A stretch of DNA of 64,000 nucleotides from CAWBYL01 sp963793025. GTDB lineage: Bacteria > Actinomycetota > Acidimicrobiia > Acidimicrobiales > Acidimicrobilacustridaceae. The DNA lies in NCBI GenBank assembly GCA_963793025.1, contig CAWBYL010000006.1, positions 806,001 to 870,000 on the forward strand. The letters are read 5' to 3'. Each line of letters starts with the position of its first letter. Within the stretch, counting starts at the first letter, position 1. The notes under the pieces were generated by a model. The model was given only the letters and a program-made list of their open reading frames with translations, was not told the DNA's origin and did no database searches. The position numbers were made by a program, and so were the translations under genes. Below, in pieces: positions 1 through 8,443 of the stretch.

Positions 1-110
1 GCTCCGCTCAGCTGGGGTTGGCTCGGTCGTAGCGGTGGGTCCGAGCGAGCCCGGCGGTGTGGCCGGGTCGCTGGGCTCCCCGGTCGACAGGGCTGCCGTC
101 CGAGGCCGGT

Positions 111-139
111 TTGGTGTTGGGCGGCGAAGTCGCTACGAT
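111..139 (+). promoter_or_regulatory. Putative promoter of the rplC-led ribosomal operon
   Basis: TTGGTG at 111-116 and TACGAT at 134-139 are separated by exactly 17 bp, matching the housekeeping actinobacterial promoter pattern (-35 TTGNNN, -10 TANNNT). Transcription would start near 146, leaving a leader of about 210 nt before the rplC ATG. This suggests the operon can be transcribed starting at rplC, independently of genes to the left. Confidence 0.55.
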
Positions 140-169
140 CTCCCTCTTGTGCGTCCGAGGCCCGAAGGG

Positions 170-316
170 GCAGACGTGCGCACCTCTTCGTCGTTCGAAC
201 CGACGTCTGCGCTGGCCCACCCGCGTGTGGGTACCACGCAGCACAACCGACTGGCGCTCCGCCGGGGGATTCCCCGTGCGGAGCGTCTGCGTGAAGGCCC
301 CACCTCCGGGTGGGGG
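170..316 (+). promoter_or_regulatory. Structured 5' leader of rplC operon
   Basis: Several inverted repeats lie between the promoter and rplC. An 8-bp stem pairs 170-177 with 203-210. A short stem pairs 216-220 with 227-231. The strongest pairs 255-262 (CGCTCCGC) with 278-285 (GCGGAGCG) and contains an inner GGGG-ATT-CCCC stem. A GC-rich hairpin lies at about 299-315. S10 operons of other bacteria are autoregulated through leader RNA bound by L4; a similar role here is inference. Confidence 0.45.
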
Positions 317-355
317 AGACGAACGCAACACCACCACAGAAAGATCGTTGCCGGT

Positions 356-1009
356 ATGGCGAACAAGGCAGTAGTCGGCGAGAAGGTCGGCATGACCCAG
401 GTGTGGGACGACGCGAACCGCGTCGTGCCCGTCACCGTCCTACGGGTCGAGCCGATGCGCGTCGTCCAGGTCAAGACTCCTGAGCACGACGGCTACAGCG
501 CGCTGCAGGTCACCTTCGGTACGAAGGACCCTCGCAAGCTGAACAGCCCCGACCGGGGCCACTTCGAAAAGGCCGGGGTCCAGGCCGGAGTCACCGTCGT
601 CGAGCTCCGCCTCGATGACGTCTCGGGCTTCGAGGTCGGCCAGGAGATCGACGTCGACACCCTCGCCGCCGGCGAGCTGGTCGACGTCACCGCCGTGAGC
701 AAGGGCAAGGGCTTCGCCGGCGTCATGAAGCGGCACAACTTCGCCGGCCAGCGAGCCAGCCACGGTGCCCATCGGGTCCATCGGGCTCCCGGCTCCATCG
801 GCGCCTGCGCCACCCCGGCCCGTGTCTTCAAGGGCACCCGGATGGCTGGTCGCATGGGCGCCGAGAAGGTCACCACCCTGAACCTGCGGGTCGTGTCCAC
901 CGATGCCGAGAAGAACCTGCTCCTGGTCCGAGGCGCCGTGCCCGGCCCCAAGGGCGGGATCGTCGTGATCCGCGATGCCGTGAAGGCCGCGACCAAGGGT
1001 GGTGCGTGA
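356..1009 (+). CDS. rplC: 50S ribosomal protein L3
   Basis: L3 is an early-assembly protein of the large subunit near the peptidyl transferase centre. The 217-residue product opens with MANKAVVGEKVGMTQVW, the usual L3 start. It carries the conserved loop GFAGVMKRHNFAGQ at about residues 119-132, whose tip reaches the ribosome core, and ends with the basic GPKGG segment. ATG 356 is chosen because upstream in-frame codons give no L3 similarity. It has only a weak purine stretch (AGAAAGA, 338-344) as ribosome binding site. It heads the operon and its stop overlaps the rplD ATG by one base. Confidence 0.97.
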   Translation: MANKAVVGEKVGMTQVWDDANRVVPVTVLRVEPMRVVQVKTPEHDGYSALQVTFGTKDPRKLNSPDRGHFEKAGVQAGVTVVELRLDDVSGFEVGQEIDVDTLAAGELVDVTAVSKGKGFAGVMKRHNFAGQRASHGAHRVHRAPGSIGACATPARVFKGTRMAGRMGAEKVTTLNLRVVSTDAEKNLLLVRGAVPGPKGGIVVIRDAVKAATKGGA

Positions 1010-1647
1010 TGGCCAGCGTGACCGTCAAGACCGTGGCCGGCGCCGACGCCGGCTCGGTCGACCTCGACGAAGGCACGTTCGGCATCGAGCCCAACGTCCC
1101 GGTGATGCACCAGGTCGTCACCGCCCAGCTGGCGGCCCGCCGGGCGGGCACCCAGAGCACCAAGACCCGCGCCGAGGTGCGCGGTGGTGGGGCCAAGCCC
1201 TGGAAGCAGAAGGGCACGGGCCGCGCTCGTGCCGGCTCCAGCCGAGGCCCGATCTGGATCGGCGGCGGGGTGGCCCACGGGCCCAAGCCCCGCAGCTACG
1301 CCCAGAAGACCCCCAAGAAGATGATCAAGCTGGCGCTGCGCTCGGCCCTCTCGGACCGCGCTGCTGACGGCAAGGTCGTGGTGGTCGACGACTGGGGCTT
1401 CGACGCTCCCTCCACCAAGGGCGCCGTTCAGGCCCTCGCCGCCCTCGGCATCGAGGGTCGGGCCCTGATCGTGCTCTCACGCGAAGACGTCGCCGCCTGG
1501 AAGAGCTTCCGGAACCTCACCGCGGTCCACGTGGTCGAGGCCGGGGGCCTCAACACCTACGACGTGCTCGTGAGCGACTACGTCGTGTTCACCCAGTCCA
1601 CCCTGCCGACGGGGTCTCCCGCCGCTGATGCGGAGGCCGCGAAGTGA
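1009..1647 (+). CDS. rplD: 50S ribosomal protein L4
   Basis: L4 (212 residues) lines the peptide exit tunnel, and in some bacteria it also represses its own operon. The conserved tunnel loop is visible as GGGAKPWKQKGTGRARAGS at about residues 62-80. The N-terminal part MASVTVKTV is short and acidic, as in other actinobacterial L4 proteins. ATG 1009 overlaps the rplC TGA (1007-1009). A GTG three bases upstream is possible but less likely. The last four bases overlap rplW. Confidence 0.97.
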   Translation: MASVTVKTVAGADAGSVDLDEGTFGIEPNVPVMHQVVTAQLAARRAGTQSTKTRAEVRGGGAKPWKQKGTGRARAGSSRGPIWIGGGVAHGPKPRSYAQKTPKKMIKLALRSALSDRAADGKVVVVDDWGFDAPSTKGAVQALAALGIEGRALIVLSREDVAAWKSFRNLTAVHVVEAGGLNTYDVLVSDYVVFTQSTLPTGSPAADAEAAK

Positions 1648-1934
1648 AGAACCCACGCGACGTCATCATCAAGCCCGTGGTGTCCGAGAAGAGCTACGGC
1701 CTCCTCGACCACAACGTCTACACGTTCGTGGTCCACCCGCAGGCTTCCAAGCCCGAGATCCACGATGCCATCGAGAGCATCTTCGGGGTCACCGTGCTCA
1801 AGGTGAACACCTTGAACCGCAACGGCAAGCGCAAGCGCAACCGTCGCACCGGCACCTTCGGCTCCCGACCCGACACCAAGCGCGCCTTCGTCACCCTCGC
1901 CGACGGCGACCGCATCGATCTGTTCGAGGGGTAG
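1644..1934 (+). CDS. rplW: 50S ribosomal protein L23
   Basis: L23 (96 residues) sits at the tunnel exit and is the docking site for trigger factor and SRP. The sequence shows the typical PVVSEKSYGLLDHNVYTF segment near residues 11-28. The basic loop GKRKRNRRTGTFGSRPDTK contacts 23S rRNA. Translation starts at GTG 1644, overlapping the rplD stop by four bases, so the two genes are probably translationally coupled. Confidence 0.97.
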   Translation: MKNPRDVIIKPVVSEKSYGLLDHNVYTFVVHPQASKPEIHDAIESIFGVTVLKVNTLNRNGKRKRNRRTGTFGSRPDTKRAFVTLADGDRIDLFEG

Positions 1935-1939
1935 GACAC

Positions 1940-2776
1940 ATGGCTCTCCGCAAGCGCAAGCCCACCAGCCCCGGGCGCCGGTTCCAGACCGTCTCGGACT
2001 TCGCCGAGATCACGCGGACCACGCCCGAGCGCTCCCTGCTCGCCCCCAAGTCCAAGACCGGCGGGCGCAACAGCTACGGCCGCAAGACCGCTCGTCACAA
2101 GGGTGGCGGCCACAAGCAGCGCTACCGCGTCATCGACTTCCGTCGCGTCAAGGACGGCGTTCCCGCCACCGTCGCGTCGATCGAGTACGACCCCAACCGC
2201 ACGTGCCGCATCGCGCTGCTGCACTACCACGACGGCGCCAAGGCCTACATCCTCGCCCCCAAGGGCGTGAAGGTCGGCGACAAGCTGCAGAGTGGCCAGG
2301 GCTCCGACATCCGCCCCGGCAACGCCCTGCCGCTGCGCTTCATCCCGGTCGGTACTGTCATCCACAACGTCGAGCTCAAGCCCGGCGGCGGCGGCAAGAT
2401 GGCCCGCAGCGCCGGCATGAGCGTGCAGCTCGTGGCCAAGGAAGGCGACTACGCCACCCTGCGACTGCCCAGCACCGAGATGCGTCGGGTGCCCATCGAC
2501 TGCCGAGGCACGATCGGCGAGGTGGGCAACTCCGAGCACGAGCTCATCAAGATCGGCAAGGCCGGCCGCAACCGGTGGAAGGGCGTCAAGCCCCAGACCC
2601 GCGGTGTGGCCATGAACCCGGTCGACCATCCCCATGGCGGTGGTGAGGGCAAGACCTCGGGTGGTCGCCACCCGGTGTCGCCCTGGGGTCAGCCCGAGGG
2701 CCGTACCCGTGACAAGACCAAGCCATCCCAGAAGCTCATCGTTCGCCGGCGCCGCACCCGCGGCTCGCGCCGTTAA
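1940..2776 (+). CDS. rplB: 50S ribosomal protein L2
   Basis: L2 is a universally conserved large-subunit protein needed for subunit association and peptidyl transfer. The 278-residue product starts MALRKRKPTSPGRRFQ. It contains the RKTARHKGGGHKQRYRVIDF segment and the conserved C-terminal NPVDHPHGGGEGKT motif with its functionally important histidine, followed by a very basic tail. ATG 1940 follows the rplW stop by five bases. The annotated length is normal for the family. Confidence 0.98.
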   Translation: MALRKRKPTSPGRRFQTVSDFAEITRTTPERSLLAPKSKTGGRNSYGRKTARHKGGGHKQRYRVIDFRRVKDGVPATVASIEYDPNRTCRIALLHYHDGAKAYILAPKGVKVGDKLQSGQGSDIRPGNALPLRFIPVGTVIHNVELKPGGGGKMARSAGMSVQLVAKEGDYATLRLPSTEMRRVPIDCRGTIGEVGNSEHELIKIGKAGRNRWKGVKPQTRGVAMNPVDHPHGGGEGKTSGGRHPVSPWGQPEGRTRDKTKPSQKLIVRRRRTRGSRR

Positions 2777-2791
2777 GAGAGGGCGCCACCG

Positions 2792-3070
2792 ATGCCTCGC
2801 AGTCTGAAGAAGGGCCCGTTCGTCGACGACCACCTCCTCAAGAAGGTGGACGAGCTGAACGAGAAGGCCGAGAAGCGCGTGATCAAGACCTGGTCCCGCC
2901 GGTCCACGATCATCCCCGAGATGGTCGGCCACACCATCGCCGTCCACGACGGCCGCAAGCACGTCCCGGTGTACATCACCGAGTCGATGGTCGGTCACAA
3001 GCTGGGCGAGTTCGCTCCCACGCGCACCTTCAAGTTCCATGCCGGCCAAGAGAAGAAGGGGCGGCGCTGA
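2792..3070 (+). CDS. rpsS: 30S ribosomal protein S19
   Basis: S19 (92 residues) is in the head of the small subunit, where it works with S13 near the A site. MPRSLKKGPFVDDHLLKKV at the N terminus and the YITESMVGHKLGEFAPTRTF segment are diagnostic. A GAGAGGG ribosome binding site lies eight bases before ATG 2792. The stop overlaps the rplV start by one base. Confidence 0.98.
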   Translation: MPRSLKKGPFVDDHLLKKVDELNEKAEKRVIKTWSRRSTIIPEMVGHTIAVHDGRKHVPVYITESMVGHKLGEFAPTRTFKFHAGQEKKGRR

Positions 3071-3812
3071 TGGCCTTCGGTGTGAAGACCAACGAGCGAC
3101 CCGGTGTCCGCGCCCAGGTCAAGTACGTCCGCTCGTCTGCCTACAAGGCCCGCGAGCTGCTCGACCTCGTCCGCGGCCTGCCCGTGGCCCGGGCCCTCGA
3201 GGTCCTCGAGTTCGCCGAGCGCGACATCGCCCGGACCATCCTCAAGTGCCTCGAGTCGGCCATCGCCAACGCCGAGCACAACAACGCCATCCCCGCCGAC
3301 GAGCTGTACGTGTCGGCCTGCTTCGCCGACGAGGGACCGACGCTCAAGCGCTGGCGCCCCCGGGCTCGCGGCCGGGCCACCCGGATCCGCAAGCGCACCT
3401 GCCACATCACCATCATCGTGAGCCGTCTGGCGCCCGAGGACCTGGAATCGCTCCGGGCCCGCGAGGCGGCCACCGGTCGCGCCAGTGGCGGGCGCGCCGC
3501 CGCCGAGGCCCGACGCGAGCGGGTCTCCCGCAGCCGTCAGGCCAAGGCCGAGCGCAACGCCGAGGCCGAGCACGACCATGACCACGACCACGACCACGAC
3601 CACGGGGACGACCTCGAGGCCGAAGCCGACGAGGCGGACGTGATCGAGCAGGACCAGGAGGCCGATGCCTCCGACGTGGTAACCGACGTCGACCTCGACG
3701 CCGAAGCTGATGAGGCGGACCTGGTCGAACAGGCCGAGCCCGCCACCGCCGAGGCCACCCCCGCCGAGGAGCAGGCCGACGCCGCCGCCGAGGCGGAAGG
3801 GAAGGAAGACTG

Positions 3813-3813
<1 letters not shown>
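3070..3813 (+). CDS. rplV: 50S ribosomal protein L22 with long acidic His-Asp tail
   Basis: Residues 1-118 are an ordinary L22: KYVRSSAYKARELLDLVRG near the start, a LKRWRPRARGRATRIRKRT tunnel hairpin at about 92-110, and a CHITIIVS end. Typical L22 stops there at about 110-120 residues. This one continues to 247. A basic linker (about 125-163) is followed by six His alternating with five Asp (168-178), then an Asp/Glu/Ala-rich tail containing two copies of a unit (181-194 and 208-221). The tail should protrude from the ribosome surface. Its role is unknown; a metal-binding or electrostatic role is speculation. It overlaps rpsS and rpsC by one base each. Confidence 0.95.
3610..3732 (+). repeat. 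81-bp-period duplication inside rplV tail
   Basis: Bases 3610-3651 and 3691-3732 encode DLEAEADEADVIEQ and DLDAEADEADLVEQ. They are nearly identical at the DNA level, with a period of 81 bp (27 codons). This looks like an in-frame internal duplication that lengthened the acidic tail of L22. Confidence 0.75.
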
Positions 3814-4733
<920 letters not shown>

Positions 4734-4735
4734 AC

Positions 4736-5152
4736 ATGCTGATGCCCAAGAAGGTCAAGCACCGCAAGCAGCAACGCGGGCGCATGCGGGGCCAGGCCAA
4801 GGGTGGCTCCGACGTCACCTTCGGTGACTACGGCATCCAGGCCCTCGAGCCGGGCTGGATCACCGCCCGCCAGATCGAGGCCGCCCGTATCGCCATGACC
4901 CGCCACATCAAGCGCGGCGGCAAGGTCTGGATCAACGTCTTCCCGCACAAGCCCGTCACCCAGAAGCCGGCCGAGACCCGAATGGGTTCCGGCAAGGGCA
5001 ACCCCGAGCGCTGGGTGGCTGTCGTCAAGCCGGGCCGGATCCTGTTCGAACTGTCCTACAACGACCCGGTCGTGGCCCGAGAGGCCATCGACCGGGCCAT
5101 CCAGAAGCTGCCGATCAAGGCCCGCTTCGTCGTCCGTGAGGAGGGTTTCTGA
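4736..5152 (+). CDS. rplP: 50S ribosomal protein L16
   Basis: L16 (138 residues) helps position tRNA in the A and P sites. MLMPKKVKHRKQQRGRMRG and the later GSGKGNPERWVAVVKPGRI segment identify it. ATG 4736, two bases after the rpsC stop, gives the usual MLM start; ATG 4742 is an alternative. The stop overlaps the rpmC ATG. Confidence 0.98.
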   Translation: MLMPKKVKHRKQQRGRMRGQAKGGSDVTFGDYGIQALEPGWITARQIEAARIAMTRHIKRGGKVWINVFPHKPVTQKPAETRMGSGKGNPERWVAVVKPGRILFELSYNDPVVAREAIDRAIQKLPIKARFVVREEGF

Positions 5153-5385
5153 TGGCCAAGACCAAGGAGTCCCTTCGCGACGTCGGTGACGGCGAGCTGC
5201 TCGACCAGCTCGATTCGGCCAAGGAGGAGCTGTTCAACCTCCGCTTCCAGTTGGTCACCGGCCAGCTGGACAACACGGCCCGTCTCGGCGTCGTGCGCAA
5301 GCAGGTCGCTCGCATCAACACCGAGTTGCGTGAGCGTGAGATCGCCGCGGCGGAAGCGCTGGCGGCTGACGAGGAGACAGCGTGA
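5152..5385 (+). CDS. rpmC: 50S ribosomal protein L29
   Basis: L29 (77 residues) is a small two-helix protein beside L23 at the tunnel exit. The core LLDQLDSAKEELFNLRFQL, followed by GQLDNTARLGVVRKQVARI, matches the family. The alanine/glutamate-rich end (AAAEALAADEETA) is a modest extension. It overlaps both rplP (one base) and rpsQ (one base). Confidence 0.97.
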   Translation: MAKTKESLRDVGDGELLDQLDSAKEELFNLRFQLVTGQLDNTARLGVVRKQVARINTELREREIAAAEALAADEETA

Positions 5386-5669
5386 TGGCTGACGAGACCG
5401 GCGCCACCGAGAGCACCAGGTCCAACCCGCGCAAGACGCGCGAGGGCTTCGTCATCTCGGCCGGCATGGACAAGACCGCAGTGGTGGCCGTCACCGACCG
5501 GGTGCGCCACCCCCGCTACAACAAGACCGTCCAGCGGACCAACAAGCTCTACGTCCACGACGAGGCCAACGACCTCCACGTGGGCGACAAGGTTCGGGTC
5601 CAGGAGACCCGGCCCCTGTCGAAGACCAAGCGCTGGCGCCTCCTCGATGTCTTGGAGCGTGCCCGATGA
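5385..5669 (+). CDS. rpsQ: 30S ribosomal protein S17
   Basis: S17 (94 residues) is an OB-fold primary 16S rRNA binder. The typical core GFVISAGMDKTAVVAVTDRV and DKVRVQETRPLSKTKRWRL are visible. A 17-residue polar N-terminal extension (MADETGATESTRSNPRK) precedes the fold, as is frequent in actinobacteria. ATG 5385 overlaps the rpmC stop; the GTG at 5382 is also in frame. Confidence 0.97.
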   Translation: MADETGATESTRSNPRKTREGFVISAGMDKTAVVAVTDRVRHPRYNKTVQRTNKLYVHDEANDLHVGDKVRVQETRPLSKTKRWRLLDVLERAR

Positions 5670-6034
5670 TCCAACAGGAGAGCCGCCTCCGGGTGGCCGA
5701 CAACAGCGGCGCCAAGGAGGTGCTGTGCATCAAGGTGCTCGGCGGCTCCAAGCGTCGCTACGCCTCGATCGGCGACATCTTCGTCGCCACCGTGAAGGAC
5801 GCCATCCCCGGCGCCCAGGTCAAGAAGGGCGACGTCGTGAAGTGCGTCGTCGTGCGGGTGAAGAAGGAGAAGCGTCGTCCGGACGGCTCCTACATCCGTT
5901 TCGACGAGAACGCCGCCGTGCTCATCAACGACAACCTGACGCCCCGCGGCACCCGAATCTTCGGTCCGGTGGGGCGCGAGCTGCGCGACCGCAAGTTCAT
6001 GCGCATCGTCTCGCTGGCACCGGAGGTGCTGTGA
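5666..6034 (+). CDS. rplN: 50S ribosomal protein L14
   Basis: L14 (122 residues) forms an inter-subunit bridge and binds ribosome silencing factor. MIQQESRLRVADNSGAKEV at the N terminus and RFDENAAVLINDNLTPRGTR are diagnostic. The length matches the family exactly. It overlaps rpsQ by four bases and rplX by one, so translation is probably coupled along this stretch. Confidence 0.98.
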   Translation: MIQQESRLRVADNSGAKEVLCIKVLGGSKRRYASIGDIFVATVKDAIPGAQVKKGDVVKCVVVRVKKEKRRPDGSYIRFDENAAVLINDNLTPRGTRIFGPVGRELRDRKFMRIVSLAPEVL

Positions 6035-6345
6035 TGAAGATCCGCAAGGGCGATCGCGTCCAGGTGCTGTCCGGCAAGGACCGCGGCAAGACCGGCACCG
6101 TCACTCGGTCCTACCCCGAACGGGGCAAGGTCATCGTCGACGGCGTCAACATCGCCAAGAAGCACCAGAAGCCCACCAGCGCCACGACCCAGGGCGGCAT
6201 CATCGACAAGGAGATGCCTCTCCCGGTGGCCAACGTCGCCATCGTGTGCGGCGCCTGCGGGAAGCCGACCCGCATCGGCTACCGCTTCGAATCCGACGGC
6301 ACCAAGGTCCGCATCTGCCGCAAGTGCGAGGGAGACCTCTCGTGA
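6034..6345 (+). CDS. rplX: 50S ribosomal protein L24
   Basis: L24 (103 residues) initiates large-subunit assembly. The KOW motif KGDRVQVLSGKDRGKTGTV lies at residues 5-23. The C-terminal half has CGAC and CRKC pairs, consistent with the zinc-ribbon form of L24. ATG 6034 overlaps the rplN stop. The rplE GTG overlaps its own stop. Confidence 0.97.
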   Translation: MKIRKGDRVQVLSGKDRGKTGTVTRSYPERGKVIVDGVNIAKKHQKPTSATTQGGIIDKEMPLPVANVAIVCGACGKPTRIGYRFESDGTKVRICRKCEGDLS

Positions 6346-6914
6346 GCACCGACACCATCGAGATCCCGCGCCTGAAGCGGCGCTACAACGACGAGATCCG
6401 CTCCGCCCTCCAGGACGAGCTCGGCCTCGGCAACATCATGCAGGTCCCGCGCTTCACCAAGATCGTCATCAACTCCGGTGTCGGTGCGGCCCTCCAGCAA
6501 CAGTCGCTCATCGAGGGCGCCGTGCGCGACCTCGAGCAGATCACCGGCCAGAAGCCGGTCGTGACCAAGGCCAAGAAGTCCATCGCCGGGTTCAAGCTCC
6601 GCGAGGGCAACGCCGTCGGCGCCAAGGTCACCCTGCGCGGCGATCGGATGTGGGAGTTCTTCGACCGGCTCATCAGCCTGGCCATCCCCCGCATCCGTGA
6701 TTTCCGTGGTCTGCCGGCCAACTCGTTCGACGGGCACGGCAACTACACCTTCGGCGTCAGTGAGCAGTTGATCTTCCCGGAGACCGACTACGACAAGATC
6801 GACGCTCCCCGCGGTTTCGACATCACGATCGTCACCACGGCCCGTACCGATGCCGAAGGCAAGGCGCTGCTCAGCGCTTTCGGTTTCCCGTTCAAGCGTG
6901 AAGGGCAGCAGTAG
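6342..6914 (+). CDS. rplE: 50S ribosomal protein L5
   Basis: L5 (190 residues) binds 5S rRNA and contacts P-site tRNA. The GLGNIMQVPRFTKIVINSGVG segment, the TGQKPVVTKAKKSIAGFKLR loop and FGVSEQLIFPE near the end define it. Translation starts at GTG 6342, four bases inside rplX. No upstream in-frame codon gives L5-like sequence. Confidence 0.97.
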   Translation: MSTDTIEIPRLKRRYNDEIRSALQDELGLGNIMQVPRFTKIVINSGVGAALQQQSLIEGAVRDLEQITGQKPVVTKAKKSIAGFKLREGNAVGAKVTLRGDRMWEFFDRLISLAIPRIRDFRGLPANSFDGHGNYTFGVSEQLIFPETDYDKIDAPRGFDITIVTTARTDAEGKALLSAFGFPFKREGQQ

Positions 6915-6916
6915 CC

Positions 6917-7102
6917 ATGGCCAAGAAGGCGCTCATCAACAAGCAGCGGCGCACCCCGAAGTTCAAGGTGCGCGGCTACACCCGCTGCCAGCGGTGCGGG
7001 CGGCCCCATGCCGTGTACCGCAAGTTCCTGCTGTGCCGAGTCTGCCTGCGGGAACTCGGTCACGCCGGGGAGATCCCCGGTCTCAAGAAGGCCAGCTGGT
7101 GA
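6917..7102 (+). CDS. rpsZ: 30S ribosomal protein S14, zinc-binding type Z
   Basis: This 61-residue protein is the short zinc form of S14 in the small-subunit head. Two cysteine pairs are present (CQRC and CRVC, residues 23-43), with the ending LRELGHAGEIPGLKKASW. A zinc-free longer paralogue exists in many actinobacteria, but none is seen here. It begins two bases after the rplE stop. Confidence 0.98.
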   Translation: MAKKALINKQRRTPKFKVRGYTRCQRCGRPHAVYRKFLLCRVCLRELGHAGEIPGLKKASW

Positions 7103-7115
7103 GGGAGGCCACGAC

Positions 7116-7520
7116 ATGACGATGACCGATCCCATCGCTGACATGCTGACCCGCATCCGCAACGCCAACACGGCGATGCACGATGAGGTCCGCATGCCCT
7201 CCTCCAAGGTGAAGGAGGCTCTCGCCCAGTTGCTCCTCAAGGAGGGGTACATCGAGAGCTTCGACTGCGCCGACGACCCGGTTCGCCCCGGTCGCGTGCT
7301 CACCGTGACCATGAAGTACTCGCCCGAACGCAAGCGCGTGATCTCCGGGGTCAAGCGCGTGTCGAAGCCGGGTCTGCGGGTGTACACCAAGGCCGACAAG
7401 ATCCCTCGGGTCCTCGGCGGTCTCGGTGTCGCTGTCCTGTCCACCAGCCAGGGGCTCATGACCGACCGTGAGGCGCGCAAGCGTCGCATGGGCGGCGAGA
7501 TCCTCTGCTTCGTCTGGTAG
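7116..7520 (+). CDS. rpsH: 30S ribosomal protein S8
   Basis: S8 (134 residues) is a primary 16S rRNA binder, and in E. coli it is the repressor of the spc operon. The start (M)TMTDPIADMLTRIRNAN and the C-terminal motif STSQGLMTDREARKRRMGGE are diagnostic. GGGAGG at 7103-7108 supports ATG 7116; ATG 7122 would lose two residues. Confidence 0.98.
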   Translation: MTMTDPIADMLTRIRNANTAMHDEVRMPSSKVKEALAQLLLKEGYIESFDCADDPVRPGRVLTVTMKYSPERKRVISGVKRVSKPGLRVYTKADKIPRVLGGLGVAVLSTSQGLMTDREARKRRMGGEILCFVW

Positions 7521-7529
7521 GAGGCCGAC

Positions 7530-8069
7530 ATGTCACGAGTGGGACGAGCTCCCATCCCTGTTCCCAACGGCGTCGAGGTGTCGATCTCCGGGTCGCACAT
7601 CACCGTGAAGGGCCCCAAGGGCACCCTCGAGCGCGACGTCCCGGGCGCCATCACCGTGCGCCAGGACGAGGGCGCGCTCATCGTCGAGCGCCCCGACGAC
7701 GAGCGCCAGAGCCGGGCCATGCACGGTCTGGTCCGGTCGCTGGTCAACAACATGGTCGTCGGCGTCAACGAGGGCTTCCGCAAGGACCTCGACATCATCG
7801 GCGTCGGCTACCGGGCCACCCCCAAGGGCGACGCCAAGCTGGAGCTGGCCCTCGGGTTCAGCCACGCCGTCACCGTCGACGCGCCGGCCGGTATCACCTT
7901 CGAGGTCGCGACCCCCACCACCATCGGGGTCATCGGCATCGACAAGGAGGCCGTCGGCCAGGTCGCCGCCAACATCCGAGCGATTCGCAAGCCCGAGCCG
8001 TACAAGGGCAAGGGCGTCCGCTACCGCGACGAACACGTCGTGCGCAAAGCGGGCAAGGCCGGGAAGTAG
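7530..8069 (+). CDS. rplF: 50S ribosomal protein L6
   Basis: L6 (179 residues) lies near the factor-binding site. It has the usual two repeated domains: SRVGRAPIPVPNGVEV at the start, and the C-terminal PEPYKGKGVRYRDEHVVRKAGK signature. The length is normal. It starts nine bases after rpsH. Confidence 0.98.
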   Translation: MSRVGRAPIPVPNGVEVSISGSHITVKGPKGTLERDVPGAITVRQDEGALIVERPDDERQSRAMHGLVRSLVNNMVVGVNEGFRKDLDIIGVGYRATPKGDAKLELALGFSHAVTVDAPAGITFEVATPTTIGVIGIDKEAVGQVAANIRAIRKPEPYKGKGVRYRDEHVVRKAGKAGK

Positions 8070-8077
8070 AGAACGAC

Positions 8078-8443
8078 ATGAGCGACAGCGCCAAGCAGAA
8101 GCGGGACGCCCGCATCCGCCGTCACCGCCGGGTGCGCAAGCAGGTGCGCGGCACCGACCAGCGGCCCCGACTGGCCGTGTTCCGGTCCAACCGCCACATC
8201 AGCGCCCAGATCATCGACGACGTGAGCGGCCGCACCATCGCCTCGGCCTCGACGGTCGAGGCGACCGTCGGTGCCGACGGCACCAGCAACATCCCCGCCG
8301 CCACCGAGGTCGGTCGGCTTCTCGCCGAACGGGCCAAGGCCGCCGGGGTCGACAAGGTCGTGTTCGACCGCGGTGGCTTCCTGTACCACGGCCGGGTGGC
8401 CGCGGTCGCCGACGCGGCCCGAGAAGCCGGACTGGAGTTCTGA
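8078..8443 (+). CDS. rplR: 50S ribosomal protein L18
   Basis: L18 (121 residues) binds 5S rRNA together with L5. The basic N terminus KRDARIRRHRRVRKQVRGT, followed by RPRLAVFRSNRHISAQIIDD, and the end FDRGGFLYHGRVAAVADAAR match the family. Its stop overlaps the rpsE start by one base. Confidence 0.98.
   Translation: MSDSAKQKRDARIRRHRRVRKQVRGTDQRPRLAVFRSNRHISAQIIDDVSGRTIASASTVEATVGADGTSNIPAATEVGRLLAERAKAAGVDKVVFDRGGFLYHGRVAAVADAAREAGLEF

Larger units (their letters stand above)
1..355 (+). other. Untranslated region before rplC
   Basis: No convincing gene lies in these 355 bases. One frame stays open into rplC, but its translation is arginine/proline-rich and looks non-coding. The stretch holds a sigma-70-type promoter near 111-139 and a run of hairpins between it and the rplC start. 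In many bacteria rpsJ (S10) directly precedes rplC; here there is no S10 coding sequence, so rpsJ is either further left or elsewhere in the genome. Confidence 0.7.

Noticed and set aside
189..205. T-arm-like CGTCG-TTCGAAC-CGACG suggesting a tRNA gene
   Set aside because: No matching acceptor stem, anticodon arm or CCA-side pairing is found around it; it is part of the rplC leader.
35..355. N-terminal extension of L3 from the open frame starting at 35
   Set aside because: The translation has no L3 similarity, crosses the promoter and hairpins, and MANKAVVGEK at 356 is the standard start.
1718..3049. 443-residue antisense open frame across rplB-rpsS
   Set aside because: It is a shadow of GC-rich codon bias on the opposite strand, with no recognisable domains; the same applies to other long antisense frames such as 20987-22900 and 23995-25869.
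3571..3612. His-Asp codon run as a sequencing repeat artefact
   Set aside because: Codons vary (CAC and one CAT) and the frame stays open into rpsC with the expected overlap, so it looks genuine.
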